From Pseudomonadota bacterium (GTDB lineage Bacteria > Myxococcota_A > Polyangia > Polyangiales > Polyangiaceae), in the NCBI GenBank assembly GCA_023423895.1, contig JAFAER010000198.1, forward strand, positions 30,189 to 94,188: a stretch of 64,000 bases of DNA. Direction: 5' to 3'. Each line of letters starts with the position of its first letter. The first letter of the stretch is position 1. The notes under the pieces were generated by a model. It was not told where the DNA came from. It made no database searches and saw only the letters and a program-made list of their open reading frames with translations. Below are positions 26,431-33,988 of the stretch, one piece after another. The position numbers and the translations under genes are program-made.

Positions 26431-27570
26431 TTATTGCGAAATCGTAGCGAGGGCGCTCAGCGATACGGAGAAGATGACTTCCTGCGTCGAATACAGAGGG
26501 TTGCGCCCGTCGACCTCGTTGAGGTACGAGAACGAATACACGCGGGATGGGAGCGTCACGCCGACGTCGAGTCGGATGGACGCCGGCTTGCGCTCGAACG
26601 TCAGCGCGGAGCCTGCAGTCGGGCCGACGATCACGCGCCAGGAGTCGTTGCCCTGGCGCACGCCATCTGTGTGCGGGACGACGGCGCCCCACGCGATTCC
26701 CCCGCAGCCATCGAGATTGCCGCCGCGCCAGCGGACGACGGCGAAACACGCGCGCACGTCCTGCTCGACTGCTGCGAAAGTGCCGTCCACCTTCGGCCGA
26801 CGAAGGCTCTGCGGTAGAGAGAAGCCGCCTCTCCAATCCAAGCTCCATCGTGATCGAGAGAGCAGCCGTGCGAATGCCAACAGCGTCGTGCTGGGCGAGG
26901 GCAAGATGCCTATGCTCGTCCCGACTCCGCCGCCAAGAGCGAGCTCGAATGGGGGAGCATCGCGTCGTGCGATGGGAGCGCGATGCATGCGGCGACGCGG
27001 TGCCAACGGGTGAGCGGCCGGCGGAGGCCGCCTTCCGGGGCGTGCCTGCTCCGAAGGGGTCGGAGGAGGAAGCGGCGGTCCTGGCTCGCGTGGAGCCCCA
27101 GCCGTTTCGTCGCGAGCGGGGCTGCCGCCTGCGCCTGCGCCTCCGCTGCCTTCCGGGTCGATGATGAGCGCGACGACGAGTGTAGCCGCGCTGAGAAGGT
27201 CCGCGCAGCTCCGTGCTTCCAGATCGCGTGCACCGAGGACGGGGCCCCGACGATCTCTGCTCACGACGTGAGCTCGAACATCGCCGGGGCGAGCGACGGT
27301 CTCCTTTCCCTCGATGAAGACGTCGGCGCGTTCGGCCTCCGTGAACGGATCCCATCCGAGCTTGCGCCGGACGGCCTCTTGGAGATCAGCTTGCGTCACG
27401 CAGGCGCGCCGTCCTGTGTCGGACCTCCAGGACAGCGCGAACGTGTCGTGCGCGGAGGCTCGCTTTGCGATGGCTGTCCACATGACCAGCGCACACACGG
27501 CGAGCCAGAGCCCAAGACGGCGCCGGACGAGATGACACGAGCGACAGCGACAGCGACCCAACCAGGCCAC
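26431..27570 (-). CDS. Exported protein, possible outer-membrane barrel (locus B, first gene)
   Basis: This 379-residue protein has an N-terminal signal peptide (LAVCALVMWTAIAKRASA). A periplasmic domain follows with two conserved cysteines (RRACVTQADLQEAVRRKLG; EARSCADLLSAATLVVALIIDP). A Pro/Arg-rich linker leads to a C-terminal half of alternating beta strands (FELALGGGVGTSIGIL, WSLDWRGGFSLP, SIRLDVGVTLPSRVYSFSYL) typical of a small barrel. The locus C protein at 49430 shares the signal, the Cys-pair domain (SCEEASESLVLALALMIDLPP) and the beta-rich end. It opens locus B, 29 nt before the sigma gene. A transport or assembly role for the lipoproteins is a guess. The GTG start has no strong ribosome site. 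Confidence 0.55.
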   Translation of the reverse strand: MAWLGRCRCRSCHLVRRRLGLWLAVCALVMWTAIAKRASAHDTFALSWRSDTGRRACVTQADLQEAVRRKLGWDPFTEAERADVFIEGKETVARPGDVRAHVVSRDRRGPVLGARDLEARSCADLLSAATLVVALIIDPEGSGGAGAGGSPARDETAGAPREPGPPLPPPTPSEQARPGRRPPPAAHPLAPRRRMHRAPIARRDAPPFELALGGGVGTSIGILPSPSTTLLAFARLLSRSRWSLDWRGGFSLPQSLRRPKVDGTFAAVEQDVRACFAVVRWRGGNLDGCGGIAWGAVVPHTDGVRQGNDSWRVIVGPTAGSALTFERKPASIRLDVGVTLPSRVYSFSYLNEVDGRNPLYSTQEVIFSVSLSALATISQ

Positions 27571-27624
27571 GGTAACGCAGGGACTGCGTCTTTTGTGGAC
27601 GAGGCGTGCCTCGTGCCGCGCTGG

Positions 27625-28590
27625 TCACGGGAGCAAGAGCAGCTTGCCCATGGTCCTTCGTGACTGGATGTCCTCGTGTGCGCGTCGGGCATCGGCGAGC
27701 GCGTATCGGCCTCCGATCCGCGGCTCGAGGCGGCCCTCCTTCAACCAACCGAACAGCTCGCTGCTGCGTGCCACGAGCGCCTCGTGCGTCCGGACGAGAT
27801 GGTGGACGACGGGATACGTGACGAGCACGCTGCGTGGCAGGTCGAGCAGCTCGATCGGCGGTAGTCGCTTGATGGTGTGCCCGTAATACGCGAGCACCCC
27901 GTGGTAGCGAAGCGACGCGAGCGAGCCGTAGAACGAGTCGGCGCCAGTGCCGTCGTACGCGACGTGCACGCCTTCGCCATCCGTGAGGGCCAGGACTTGC
28001 TCGGAGAAGTCGCCGTCGGCCGCTACGACGACGTGGTCCGCGCCGGCAGCGCGGGCGATCGCGGCCTTCTCTTCGCTCGAGACCCGCCCGATCACCCGCC
28101 CGCCCAGGATTTTGACGAGCTGCGTGAGCATCAGGCCAACGCCGCCGGCCGCCGCGTGTACGAGCGCGATGTCCCCCGGCTGGATCTTGTACGTCCCGCG
28201 CGTAAGGTTGAGCGCGGTCAGGCCCTGCATCATGACGCTCGCGCCGATCTCGTCGGAGATCGCATCGGGGAGTCGAACGAGCGCGTCGGCGCGCGCGATG
28301 ACGCGCTCCGCGTAGCTGCCGACCACGAAGAACCAGGCGACGCGATCTCCGACCGAGAGGCCGCGGACGTCCGGCCCGAGAGCGGCCACGCGGCCCGCAC
28401 CTTCCACCCCGGGCGTCATCGGCAGGGGCGCAATCGAGTTCAGCCCGGTGCGCGTGCCGACGTCCATGAAGTTGACGCCTGCAGCCGTGACGTCGACGAG
28501 GACCTCGCCGGGGCCTGGCTCGGGTGTGCGGACCTCTTCGAGCCGCAGCTCGTCGGGCCCGCCAAGCTTCCTGAGAACAATCGCTTTCAT
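27625..28590 (-). CDS. Medium-chain NAD(P)H:quinone oxidoreductase family protein
   Basis: The ATG at 28590 has AAAGGAG at 8 nt and gives 321 residues, the usual size. The MDR fold is clear: N-terminal GroES-like part (MKAIVLRKLGGPDELRLEEV, GEVLVDVTAAGVNFMDVGTRTG, PGVEGAGRVAALG) and Rossmann part (VHAAAGGVGLMLTQLVKILGGRVIG). The GHExxG zinc motif is missing, placing it with zeta-crystallin/QOR-type reductases that use NADPH to reduce quinones or enones. It is last in a TetR-controlled minus-strand unit with a SnoaL-like and a Gfo/Idh/MocA protein. Confidence 0.85.
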   Translation of the reverse strand: MKAIVLRKLGGPDELRLEEVRTPEPGPGEVLVDVTAAGVNFMDVGTRTGLNSIAPLPMTPGVEGAGRVAALGPDVRGLSVGDRVAWFFVVGSYAERVIARADALVRLPDAISDEIGASVMMQGLTALNLTRGTYKIQPGDIALVHAAAGGVGLMLTQLVKILGGRVIGRVSSEEKAAIARAAGADHVVVAADGDFSEQVLALTDGEGVHVAYDGTGADSFYGSLASLRYHGVLAYYGHTIKRLPPIELLDLPRSVLVTYPVVHHLVRTHEALVARSSELFGWLKEGRLEPRIGGRYALADARRAHEDIQSRRTMGKLLLLP

Positions 28591-28655
28591 GTGAGCTCCT
28601 TTCGCTCGAGGCTGGCGCTGAGCGCCGCCGCTCGGATGTCGTCGAGCACTGGGGG

Positions 28656-29762
28656 TCAGTCGAGGTGCTGGGTGACCCCGCTCCGCGCAGCCTCCTGGAT
28701 TGCCGCCAAGAGACGGTGGCGACGCACGGCGTAGGCGAAGTCCGGGACGAGACGGGTACCCTCGCGGATATCGCGGGCCAGCGCGGCATACTCGCGCAGG
28801 ATGTTGACGCCGAAGCCCGTAGCGTCGCCCGCGTGCACGGCGATCCGGCTCACCGAGGCTTGATCGGCACGTCCTCCCTCGAGCACGAGATCCGCGACCT
28901 GCAGATTGCCGTAGGGAGCCGTGATGAGGAGGTCGCCTTCGGTCCCGTTGATCTCCCATCGAAGGTTGCCGGCGCGAGAGCTGCCGCCGCGGTAGAACGC
29001 GGAGACGAAGGCGCCGCTCTCCAGCGTGCCAGTGAGCGCGACATGATCCGGCGCGGTCACGCGATGCGAGCTTCCGTCCTCGATGATGCGGACCGTCGGC
29101 CGTCGAACGGCGGTGGAGGCCGCGACCGTCCGGAAGTCGCCGAGCGCGAAGTTCACCGCCTCGAGCGCGTGGAGCATGGATACGGAGAGGACGTTCACGC
29201 CGCTCGCCGCGTCGTGCGCGTACGTCTGCGAGCGTTTGACCTCTGGTCCCCAGGCCATCCCGGAGCCGGTCAGCGTCGTCGCCAGGATGTCACCGACGTA
29301 GCCCTCGGCGACGAGGGCGCGCGCGTGTTGCACTGCGGGCGCAAACCGAGCCTGGAGCGCGATGGCGGTGCGAACGCCGGCGGCCTCTGCACGTGCGGCG
29401 AGGTCTTCGGCCTCCGCGAGATCGACGCCGAGGGGCCACTCGCTGAAGACCATCTTGCCCGCGTCGATCGCCTCGGCGATGAGGGCATGGTGCTCCGGCA
29501 CCTTCACCGAGACGACCACGAGCTCGACGTCGGGATGCGCGATCAACGCGGTGGCGTTGTCGAAGGCCGGAACGCGGAACGCCCTTTCGGCTGCCTCCGC
29601 AGATTCGCGGCGGCTCGTGCTGACCGCACGGAGCTCGAAGTCCGGCAGCGCCTCGATCGCCGGCAGATGCGCCGCGAGGGCCCAGCCGGGGTTGAGCGGG
29701 CTTGCGCCGATGATGCCGACGCCGATGGGGCGGTTCGAATCGCCAGGACGGACGCTGCTCAC
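28656..29762 (-). CDS. Gfo/Idh/MocA family oxidoreductase
   Basis: The 368-residue protein has an N-terminal NAD(P)-binding fold (IGVGIIGASPLNPGWALAAHLPAI; LRAVSTSRRESA) and a C-terminal alpha/beta domain beginning near FAPAVQHARALVAEG. The usual catalytic EKP motif reads EWPLG, as I recall for Gal80-type members, so classical dehydrogenase activity may be reduced or absent. The GTG start overlaps the SnoaL gene stop (GTGA) and has GGGAGG upstream. The substrate is unknown. It lies in the same unit as the quinone reductase, 65 nt upstream of it. Confidence 0.8.
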   Translation of the reverse strand: MSSVRPGDSNRPIGVGIIGASPLNPGWALAAHLPAIEALPDFELRAVSTSRRESAEAAERAFRVPAFDNATALIAHPDVELVVVSVKVPEHHALIAEAIDAGKMVFSEWPLGVDLAEAEDLAARAEAAGVRTAIALQARFAPAVQHARALVAEGYVGDILATTLTGSGMAWGPEVKRSQTYAHDAASGVNVLSVSMLHALEAVNFALGDFRTVAASTAVRRPTVRIIEDGSSHRVTAPDHVALTGTLESGAFVSAFYRGGSSRAGNLRWEINGTEGDLLITAPYGNLQVADLVLEGGRADQASVSRIAVHAGDATGFGVNILREYAALARDIREGTRLVPDFAYAVRRHRLLAAIQEAARSGVTQHLD

Positions 29763-30313
29763 TTTGCACCTCCCTCGAGGTAGACGACATCCGAGCGGTC
29801 ACGACGACTCCGCGGCTCGAGCGGAGCTGCGAGCACGCCGCGGTCGCCGGCGGGATCGAAGCGGACCCAATCGACGACCGCAGTGCGATGGGCGATTCGC
29901 CACGCGCCGTCGCGTCGCTCCAGGCGGTCGATGTATCGGCCTCGGACGATGAGGTCCTCATTCGGCTTCGCCTGCGGGAAAGGCGACCAACCCGCGGGGC
30001 CGGTCCGGTGGAGCGCTGTGAAGTACGTCTCGGCGCGCGCGGTCTCGCCATCGAGTACGATCTGAGTGTTTCCGATCTGGTGATGCGTGAGCGTGAGCTC
30101 GCGGAGCATGCCGAGGAGGGCAGGGATGAAGTCCCGGACGGGCACGTCTGTCCGCTTCGCTTCGGGCTCTCCGCCCATGTACACGGTGGCGTCCGGGTGG
30201 AAGGATGCTCTCAGGCCTTCCTCGTCGAGCCGATCGAGCGAGCGATTGTAGCGAGCCAGCAGGCTCTCGATTTCGATGCGCGAGAGGATCGATTGAATGG
30301 CTTCGGATGACAT
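29759..30313 (-). CDS. SnoaL-like / NTF2-fold protein
   Basis: At 184 residues it is slightly longer than typical one-domain SnoaL-like proteins. It begins with the helical segment IEIESLLARYNRSLDRLDEEGLRASFHPDATVYMG characteristic of the family, and the middle holds LTHHQIGNTQIVLDGETARAETYF. The C-terminal part RYIDRLERRDGAWRIAHRTAVVDW completes the cone-shaped barrel. Such proteins act as small hydratases, isomerases or hydroxylase-associated subunits. GAGGAG lies 9 nt before the ATG. An operator-like site 30384-30400 precedes it, so TetR control is likely. Confidence 0.8.
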   Translation of the reverse strand: MSSEAIQSILSRIEIESLLARYNRSLDRLDEEGLRASFHPDATVYMGGEPEAKRTDVPVRDFIPALLGMLRELTLTHHQIGNTQIVLDGETARAETYFTALHRTGPAGWSPFPQAKPNEDLIVRGRYIDRLERRDGAWRIAHRTAVVDWVRFDPAGDRGVLAAPLEPRSRRDRSDVVYLEGGAK

Positions 30314-30383
30314 ACGGGTCTCCTCTGATTGGCCGCCCCGGCGGTGCCGAGCCAGACCAATCCGTTTACAGATTCGTCACATT

Positions 30384-30400
30384 TCAGAATGAACGGTCCA
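30384..30400 (-). promoter_or_regulatory. Operator-like site upstream of SnoaL gene
   Basis: Read on the minus strand this is TGGACCGTTCATTCTGA. It matches 12 of 17 positions of the palindromic site found upstream of tetR (minus strand TAGACAGTTCGTTCTAG). Being the second such site between tetR and its downstream genes, it is a likely binding site for the same regulator. Confidence 0.45.
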
Positions 30401-30443
30401 AAATCGAGCGCGAGCGATGCGGCGACCGATGACCAGGCCGCCG

Positions 30444-31025
30444 CTACTTCTGGAGGCTTCGAAGCGCCATTCGGGCGATGGCGCGCAAGCTGTCGGGCGA
30501 GGCGCCGCCTCGTGCGCTGACCTTCATGCCGGACAAGGTGGAGCTGATGAACTCGGCCGCTTGCCGGACGTCGACGTCGCCGGCGATCTCTCCGAGCGCC
30601 TTCGCGTCCGTGAGGCGCCGTTCGAGCGCGGCGTGGAGTGTGCGGCCCATGCCGTCGGTGATCGACGCGATCTCCTTGTCGGAGCGGCCGAACTCGCAGA
30701 TGGCGCTGACGCCCATGCAGCCGAGCGATGCCTGGGCGCTCGGCTTGTCCGCGAAACTCAGGAGCGCGGCCTCCACACCTTTGAGCGGCGAGCCCGCCGT
30801 GTTCAACGTACGTATGAGGTCGGAGACGTTCTCGGCGTTGTAGTGCTCGAGGGCGGCCAGGTAGAGGCTCCGCTTGTCGCCGAACGTATCGTAGAGGCTT
30901 TGCCGGCTGATCTTCATCGAGCGGAGAAGGTCATCCGTCGATGTGCCTTCGAAGCCGTGATCGGCGAAGGTCCGGATCGCCGCCTTCAGCGCCTCGTCTC
31001 GATCGAACTCCTTGGGACGCGCCAT
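30444..31025 (-). CDS. TetR/AcrR family transcriptional regulator
   Basis: This 193-residue protein has the TetR N-terminal helix-turn-helix (ALKAAIRTFADHGFEGTSTDDLLRSMKISRQSLYDTFGDKRSLY) followed by an all-helical ligand-binding domain with GCMGVSAICEFG, typical of the YxaF/TetR_C-type repressors. It is first in the minus-strand set TetR, SnoaL-like, Gfo/Idh, quinone oxidoreductase. A palindromic site overlapping its own promoter (31043-31060) and a similar site before the SnoaL gene indicate auto-repression and control of the set, relieved by a small electrophile or quinone-like ligand (inference). Confidence 0.85.
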   Translation of the reverse strand: MARPKEFDRDEALKAAIRTFADHGFEGTSTDDLLRSMKISRQSLYDTFGDKRSLYLAALEHYNAENVSDLIRTLNTAGSPLKGVEAALLSFADKPSAQASLGCMGVSAICEFGRSDKEIASITDGMGRTLHAALERRLTDAKALGEIAGDVDVRQAAEFISSTLSGMKVSARGGASPDSLRAIARMALRSLQK

Positions 31026-31039
31026 CTCACCCAGCCGGG

Positions 31040-31060
31040 ATTCTAGAACGAACTGTCTAG
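31040..31060 (-). promoter_or_regulatory. TetR operator overlapping -10 of tetR
   Basis: CTAGAACGAACTGTCTAG at 31043-31060 is an imperfect palindrome of the TAGACnGnnCnnTCTA type bound by many TetR regulators. On the minus strand TAGAAT (31040-31045), five of six matches to the -10 consensus, overlaps its edge, 14 nt before the tetR start. This placement suits auto-repression. Confidence 0.55.
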
Positions 31061-31321
31061 CACGGTGAGCATAAACATGGCGCCCGCGAACGCAAGGCCC
31101 GCCTCACTCTCCGGTGGTGTTCGGCCGAGCGAGCGTCAGCCTGAGCTTCTCGGGGGCGCTCCGTCTTCCTTCGCCCGTGATCGTGATCGGGGAGGCGCGG
31201 TCGACGCCCCAGAGTGCGATCGTCGACGGCCCGCGCGGATAGCGCTCGCGGAGGCGGCATGGGTGGACTGTCTTCTTCTGTCTGCCGGCACCATGAGTGC
31301 GTCGGCTGGCCGGCCGCCTGC

Positions 31322-31327
31322 TATCCT
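31322..31327 (+). promoter_or_regulatory. -10-like TATCCT before kinase gene
   Basis: TATCCT ends 10 nt before the ATG at 31338, and no Shine-Dalgarno lies between. The kinase mRNA is likely leaderless or nearly so. No good -35 is apparent. Confidence 0.35.
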
Positions 31328-31337
31328 CGCTTGCTCG

Positions 31338-32741
31338 ATGGCGGAGGAGGCCGCGAGCGTTGGGGACCTCTCGCCGGCATTCGCGCCGGGGCGGGTGCTC
31401 GCCGGTAAGTACCGTGTCGAGCGTGTCCTCGGTGAAGGAGGAATGGGGGTCGTGCTCGCAGCGCGGCACCTCGAGCTCGGACACCGCGTCGCGGTCAAGG
31501 TCCTCGCCCCAGGCGCCGTCCTCAAGTCGGGAGCGGTCGAGCGTTTCCTGCGCGAGGGGCGGGCGGCGGCGCGCCTGACGTCGCCGCACGCCGCGCGCGT
31601 CTACGACGTCGGACGGCTTCCGGAGGGGGGGCCCTTCCTCGTCATGGAGCTCGTCTCCGGTCGCGACCTCGAGTCGGTCCTGGCCGCCGAAGGCCCACAA
31701 CCTTGGGCGCGTGTCGTCCGCTGGTGTCGCGAGGTCGCGGATGCGCTCGTCGAAGCGCACCGGGGCGGAGTGATCCATCGCGACATCAAGCCAGGGAACC
31801 TGATGCTCGCCGACGTGGTCGGGGCGCGGCCGATCGTCAAGGTCCTGGACTTCGGCATCTCCAAGCTGATCGAGGACGGATCTGATCCACTGACCCGGAC
31901 GTCGGTCGTGATGGGATCGCCACGGTACATGGCGCCGGAGCAGCTGATCTCGAGCGAGCACGTCAGCCCGAAGATCGACATCTGGGCGCTTGGAATCGTG
32001 CTCTTCGAGCTGTCAACCGGGCGTGCTCCGTTCGACGGTGGAACGATCGCGCAGCTCGTGCTCCAGATTCAGAGCGTGATGCCTCCGCCACCGAGCTTGC
32101 TCGTGAAGGGGATCCCGTCGTCATTCGATGCCGTGGTGTTGCGTTGCCTCGCGAAGAATCCGGACGCTCGGTTCGAGTCGATGGCGACGCTCCGGGCGGC
32201 GCTGGCGGAGCTCGAGGCCTCCGCGGGACCGCAAGGCACGGTGCGTCCCTCGGAGCTGTCTGCCATCGTCGCCGGAGCGCCGCACCCCGGCGACGAGACC
32301 GTCAGCGCGGCACGCGTGTCGCCGGCGCAGCTCGTCGTGGCGAACCAGCTTCGCGCGCGCAATCGCAGGTGGGTGCTCCAGGGCGGGATCGCGGCTGCGT
32401 CGGCCGTCATCGTTGCGGGGCTGTTCTATCTCCTCACCGCGCAGCGGGGGGGCGGTCACGCGCCGGCTGTCGACGTGCCCGCTGCGTCGCCATCCCTCTC
32501 GACGACCGATGTCGCACCCGCCCCGTCTGCGAGCCCGGAGGGCTCCGGCTCGGCGTCCGTTCCCGAGCCGTCCTTGCTCCCGAGCACGCCGTCCGTGCGG
32601 GTCGAGGCGCCGCCTCCGTCGCGTCCATCGCGTTCCTCGCGTCCGGTCACGACCGGCGGCGGCAAGCCTCGCCGTTCACCGGCACCGGCACCGGCACCGG
32701 CACCGTCCGAGACCGTCCCCTCGAAACCGTCCATGGACTGA
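31338..32741 (+). CDS. Ser/Thr protein kinase with transmembrane segment
   Basis: This 467-residue kinase has all the catalytic elements: glycine loop GEGGMG (32-37), VAVK lysine (K54), HRDIKPGN (147-154), DFG (171-173) and APE (199-201). The domain ends near residue 290. A transmembrane helix (about 346-368) leads to a ~95-residue Ser/Pro/Ala tail on the outer side. This is the PknB-like architecture common in myxobacteria. It starts a three-gene plus-strand unit: the RCC1 protein follows after 5 nt and the TPR/PEGA protein overlaps that one. The frame is open upstream to 31065 without support. Confidence 0.9.
   Translation: MAEEAASVGDLSPAFAPGRVLAGKYRVERVLGEGGMGVVLAARHLELGHRVAVKVLAPGAVLKSGAVERFLREGRAAARLTSPHAARVYDVGRLPEGGPFLVMELVSGRDLESVLAAEGPQPWARVVRWCREVADALVEAHRGGVIHRDIKPGNLMLADVVGARPIVKVLDFGISKLIEDGSDPLTRTSVVMGSPRYMAPEQLISSEHVSPKIDIWALGIVLFELSTGRAPFDGGTIAQLVLQIQSVMPPPPSLLVKGIPSSFDAVVLRCLAKNPDARFESMATLRAALAELEASAGPQGTVRPSELSAIVAGAPHPGDETVSAARVSPAQLVVANQLRARNRRWVLQGGIAAASAVIVAGLFYLLTAQRGGGHAPAVDVPAASPSLSTTDVAPAPSASPEGSGSASVPEPSLLPSTPSVRVEAPPPSRPSRSSRPVTTGGGKPRRSPAPAPAPAPSETVPSKPSMD
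32677..32706 (+). repeat. Short tandem repeat (CACCGG)n
   Basis: Four perfect CACCGG hexamers plus a partial fifth encode alternating Pro-Ala near the C-terminus of the kinase tail. It is an in-frame microsatellite that may vary in length between strains. Confidence 0.8.
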
Positions 32742-32746
32742 ACGAC

Positions 32747-33988
32747 ATGCGACCTCGCTTCCTCGCCAGCGGCTTCCTCGTCGTCCTCGCTGGGTGCGCG
32801 CAGCTCGTCGGGATCCGCGAGGGCGAGCTCGTCGACGAGCCGAACGCTCCGAAGAATCGTGCCGATGCGAGCGCCTCCGGAGACGCGACGGATGGAGACG
32901 CGATCGCGCCAGGGCCGCTCGTCCGCAAGATCGCTGCCGGCGGCGCTCACACGTGTGCGATCTACGACGACGGGAGACTCCGATGCTGGGGAGACAACCG
33001 CTTCGGTCAGCTCGGGCTCGGCGATCTCCTCAGTCGAGGGAAGACGACGGAGAGCATGAGCCGCACCTTCGTCGACCTCGGAGCGTCGTGGGCGACGGCG
33101 TTCGTCGCGCTCGGGAGGATGCAGTCGTGTGCCGTGTCCACGGGCACCGGGCCCGACGCTCGGCTCAGGTGCTGGGGCCGGCTCTCCCCCGACACGGACG
33201 TCGACGGCGGAGTGCTCGATGCCTCGGCGAACCCGCCCACGCCGGACCTCGTCCCGGTACTGAAGGTCGGTGTCAATGCCGTCGGCACCGGGCTGAGGCA
33301 CACGTGTGCCGTCGTCGGAAGCGGGGTCGAGTGCTGGGGCGTGACGGGCCGACCATCGGATCCGCGCGGCGTCCGCGCCGTCGTCGCTGGCAACAACAGC
33401 ACGTGCGAGCTCTTCGCTACCGAAAAGGCCGTCCGATGCTGGGAATCGGGGCAGTCGGAAATCGAAACGGGGCCGGTGACGTTCGCGGGCGATGCGTCGG
33501 CGGAGGCGATCGCTGCGCGCGTAGGGCACGCTTGCGCACGGCTCTCCGACGGCACGGTCGCCTGCTGGGGGAACAACCAGTCGGGGCAGCTTGCTCCGGG
33601 AGTCGTCGAGGATGCTGGAGGTCCGCTGAAGCCGATCACGCTCGAGGAGCGTGTCACCGAAGTGGCCACCGGCGCTCGCCACACCTGCGTTCTTCTCGAA
33701 AGCGGGAAGGTGAAGTGCTGGGGCGACAACGCGTCCGGGCAGCTCGGACTCGTCGACCTGACGTCGACCAACGCGGGCGGTTTCACCGCGACCTCGCTAC
33801 CCGCGGTCGATCTCGGCGAAGCGCGCGCGGTCGGCGTCGCGGCTGGAGACGCTCATACATGCGTGCTCCTCGAAGACCATGCAGTGAAGTGCTGGGGCGA
33901 CAACGAGCACGGGCAGCTCGGCATCGGCGACGCCCGCGCCGACACGTCGAAGCAGCGGCCCAGGGAGCTTCCGAATGCGGCGCTCTGA
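32747..33988 (+). CDS. RCC1-repeat lipoprotein (kinase operon)
   Basis: The 413-residue protein has a signal ending LVVLAGC, then an acidic Asp/Ala linker. RCC1 repeats follow: LRCWGDNRFGQLG, LRCWGRLSPD, VECWGVTGRP, VRCWESGQSE, VACWGNNQSGQL, VKCWGDNASGQLG and VKCWGDNEHGQLG, seven blades. It lies 5 nt after the kinase gene and overlaps the next gene by 14 nt. Co-expression with a kinase whose tail points outward suggests that the propeller could be a ligand or sensor partner. It is a solitary RCC1 protein, not part of loci A-C, but of the same style. Confidence 0.8.
   Translation: MRPRFLASGFLVVLAGCAQLVGIREGELVDEPNAPKNRADASASGDATDGDAIAPGPLVRKIAAGGAHTCAIYDDGRLRCWGDNRFGQLGLGDLLSRGKTTESMSRTFVDLGASWATAFVALGRMQSCAVSTGTGPDARLRCWGRLSPDTDVDGGVLDASANPPTPDLVPVLKVGVNAVGTGLRHTCAVVGSGVECWGVTGRPSDPRGVRAVVAGNNSTCELFATEKAVRCWESGQSEIETGPVTFAGDASAEAIAARVGHACARLSDGTVACWGNNQSGQLAPGVVEDAGGPLKPITLEERVTEVATGARHTCVLLESGKVKCWGDNASGQLGLVDLTSTNAGGFTATSLPAVDLGEARAVGVAAGDAHTCVLLEDHAVKCWGDNEHGQLGIGDARADTSKQRPRELPNAAL

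Noticed and set aside
26402..27355. N-terminal extension of the locus B sigma factor to 507 residues
   Set aside because: It overlaps the barrel-like gene in another frame; from 26401 the length equals that of the locus C sigma factor.
32677..32706. Hexamer repeat as regulatory or CRISPR element
   Set aside because: Simple in-frame (CACCGG)n coding for Pro-Ala in the kinase tail.
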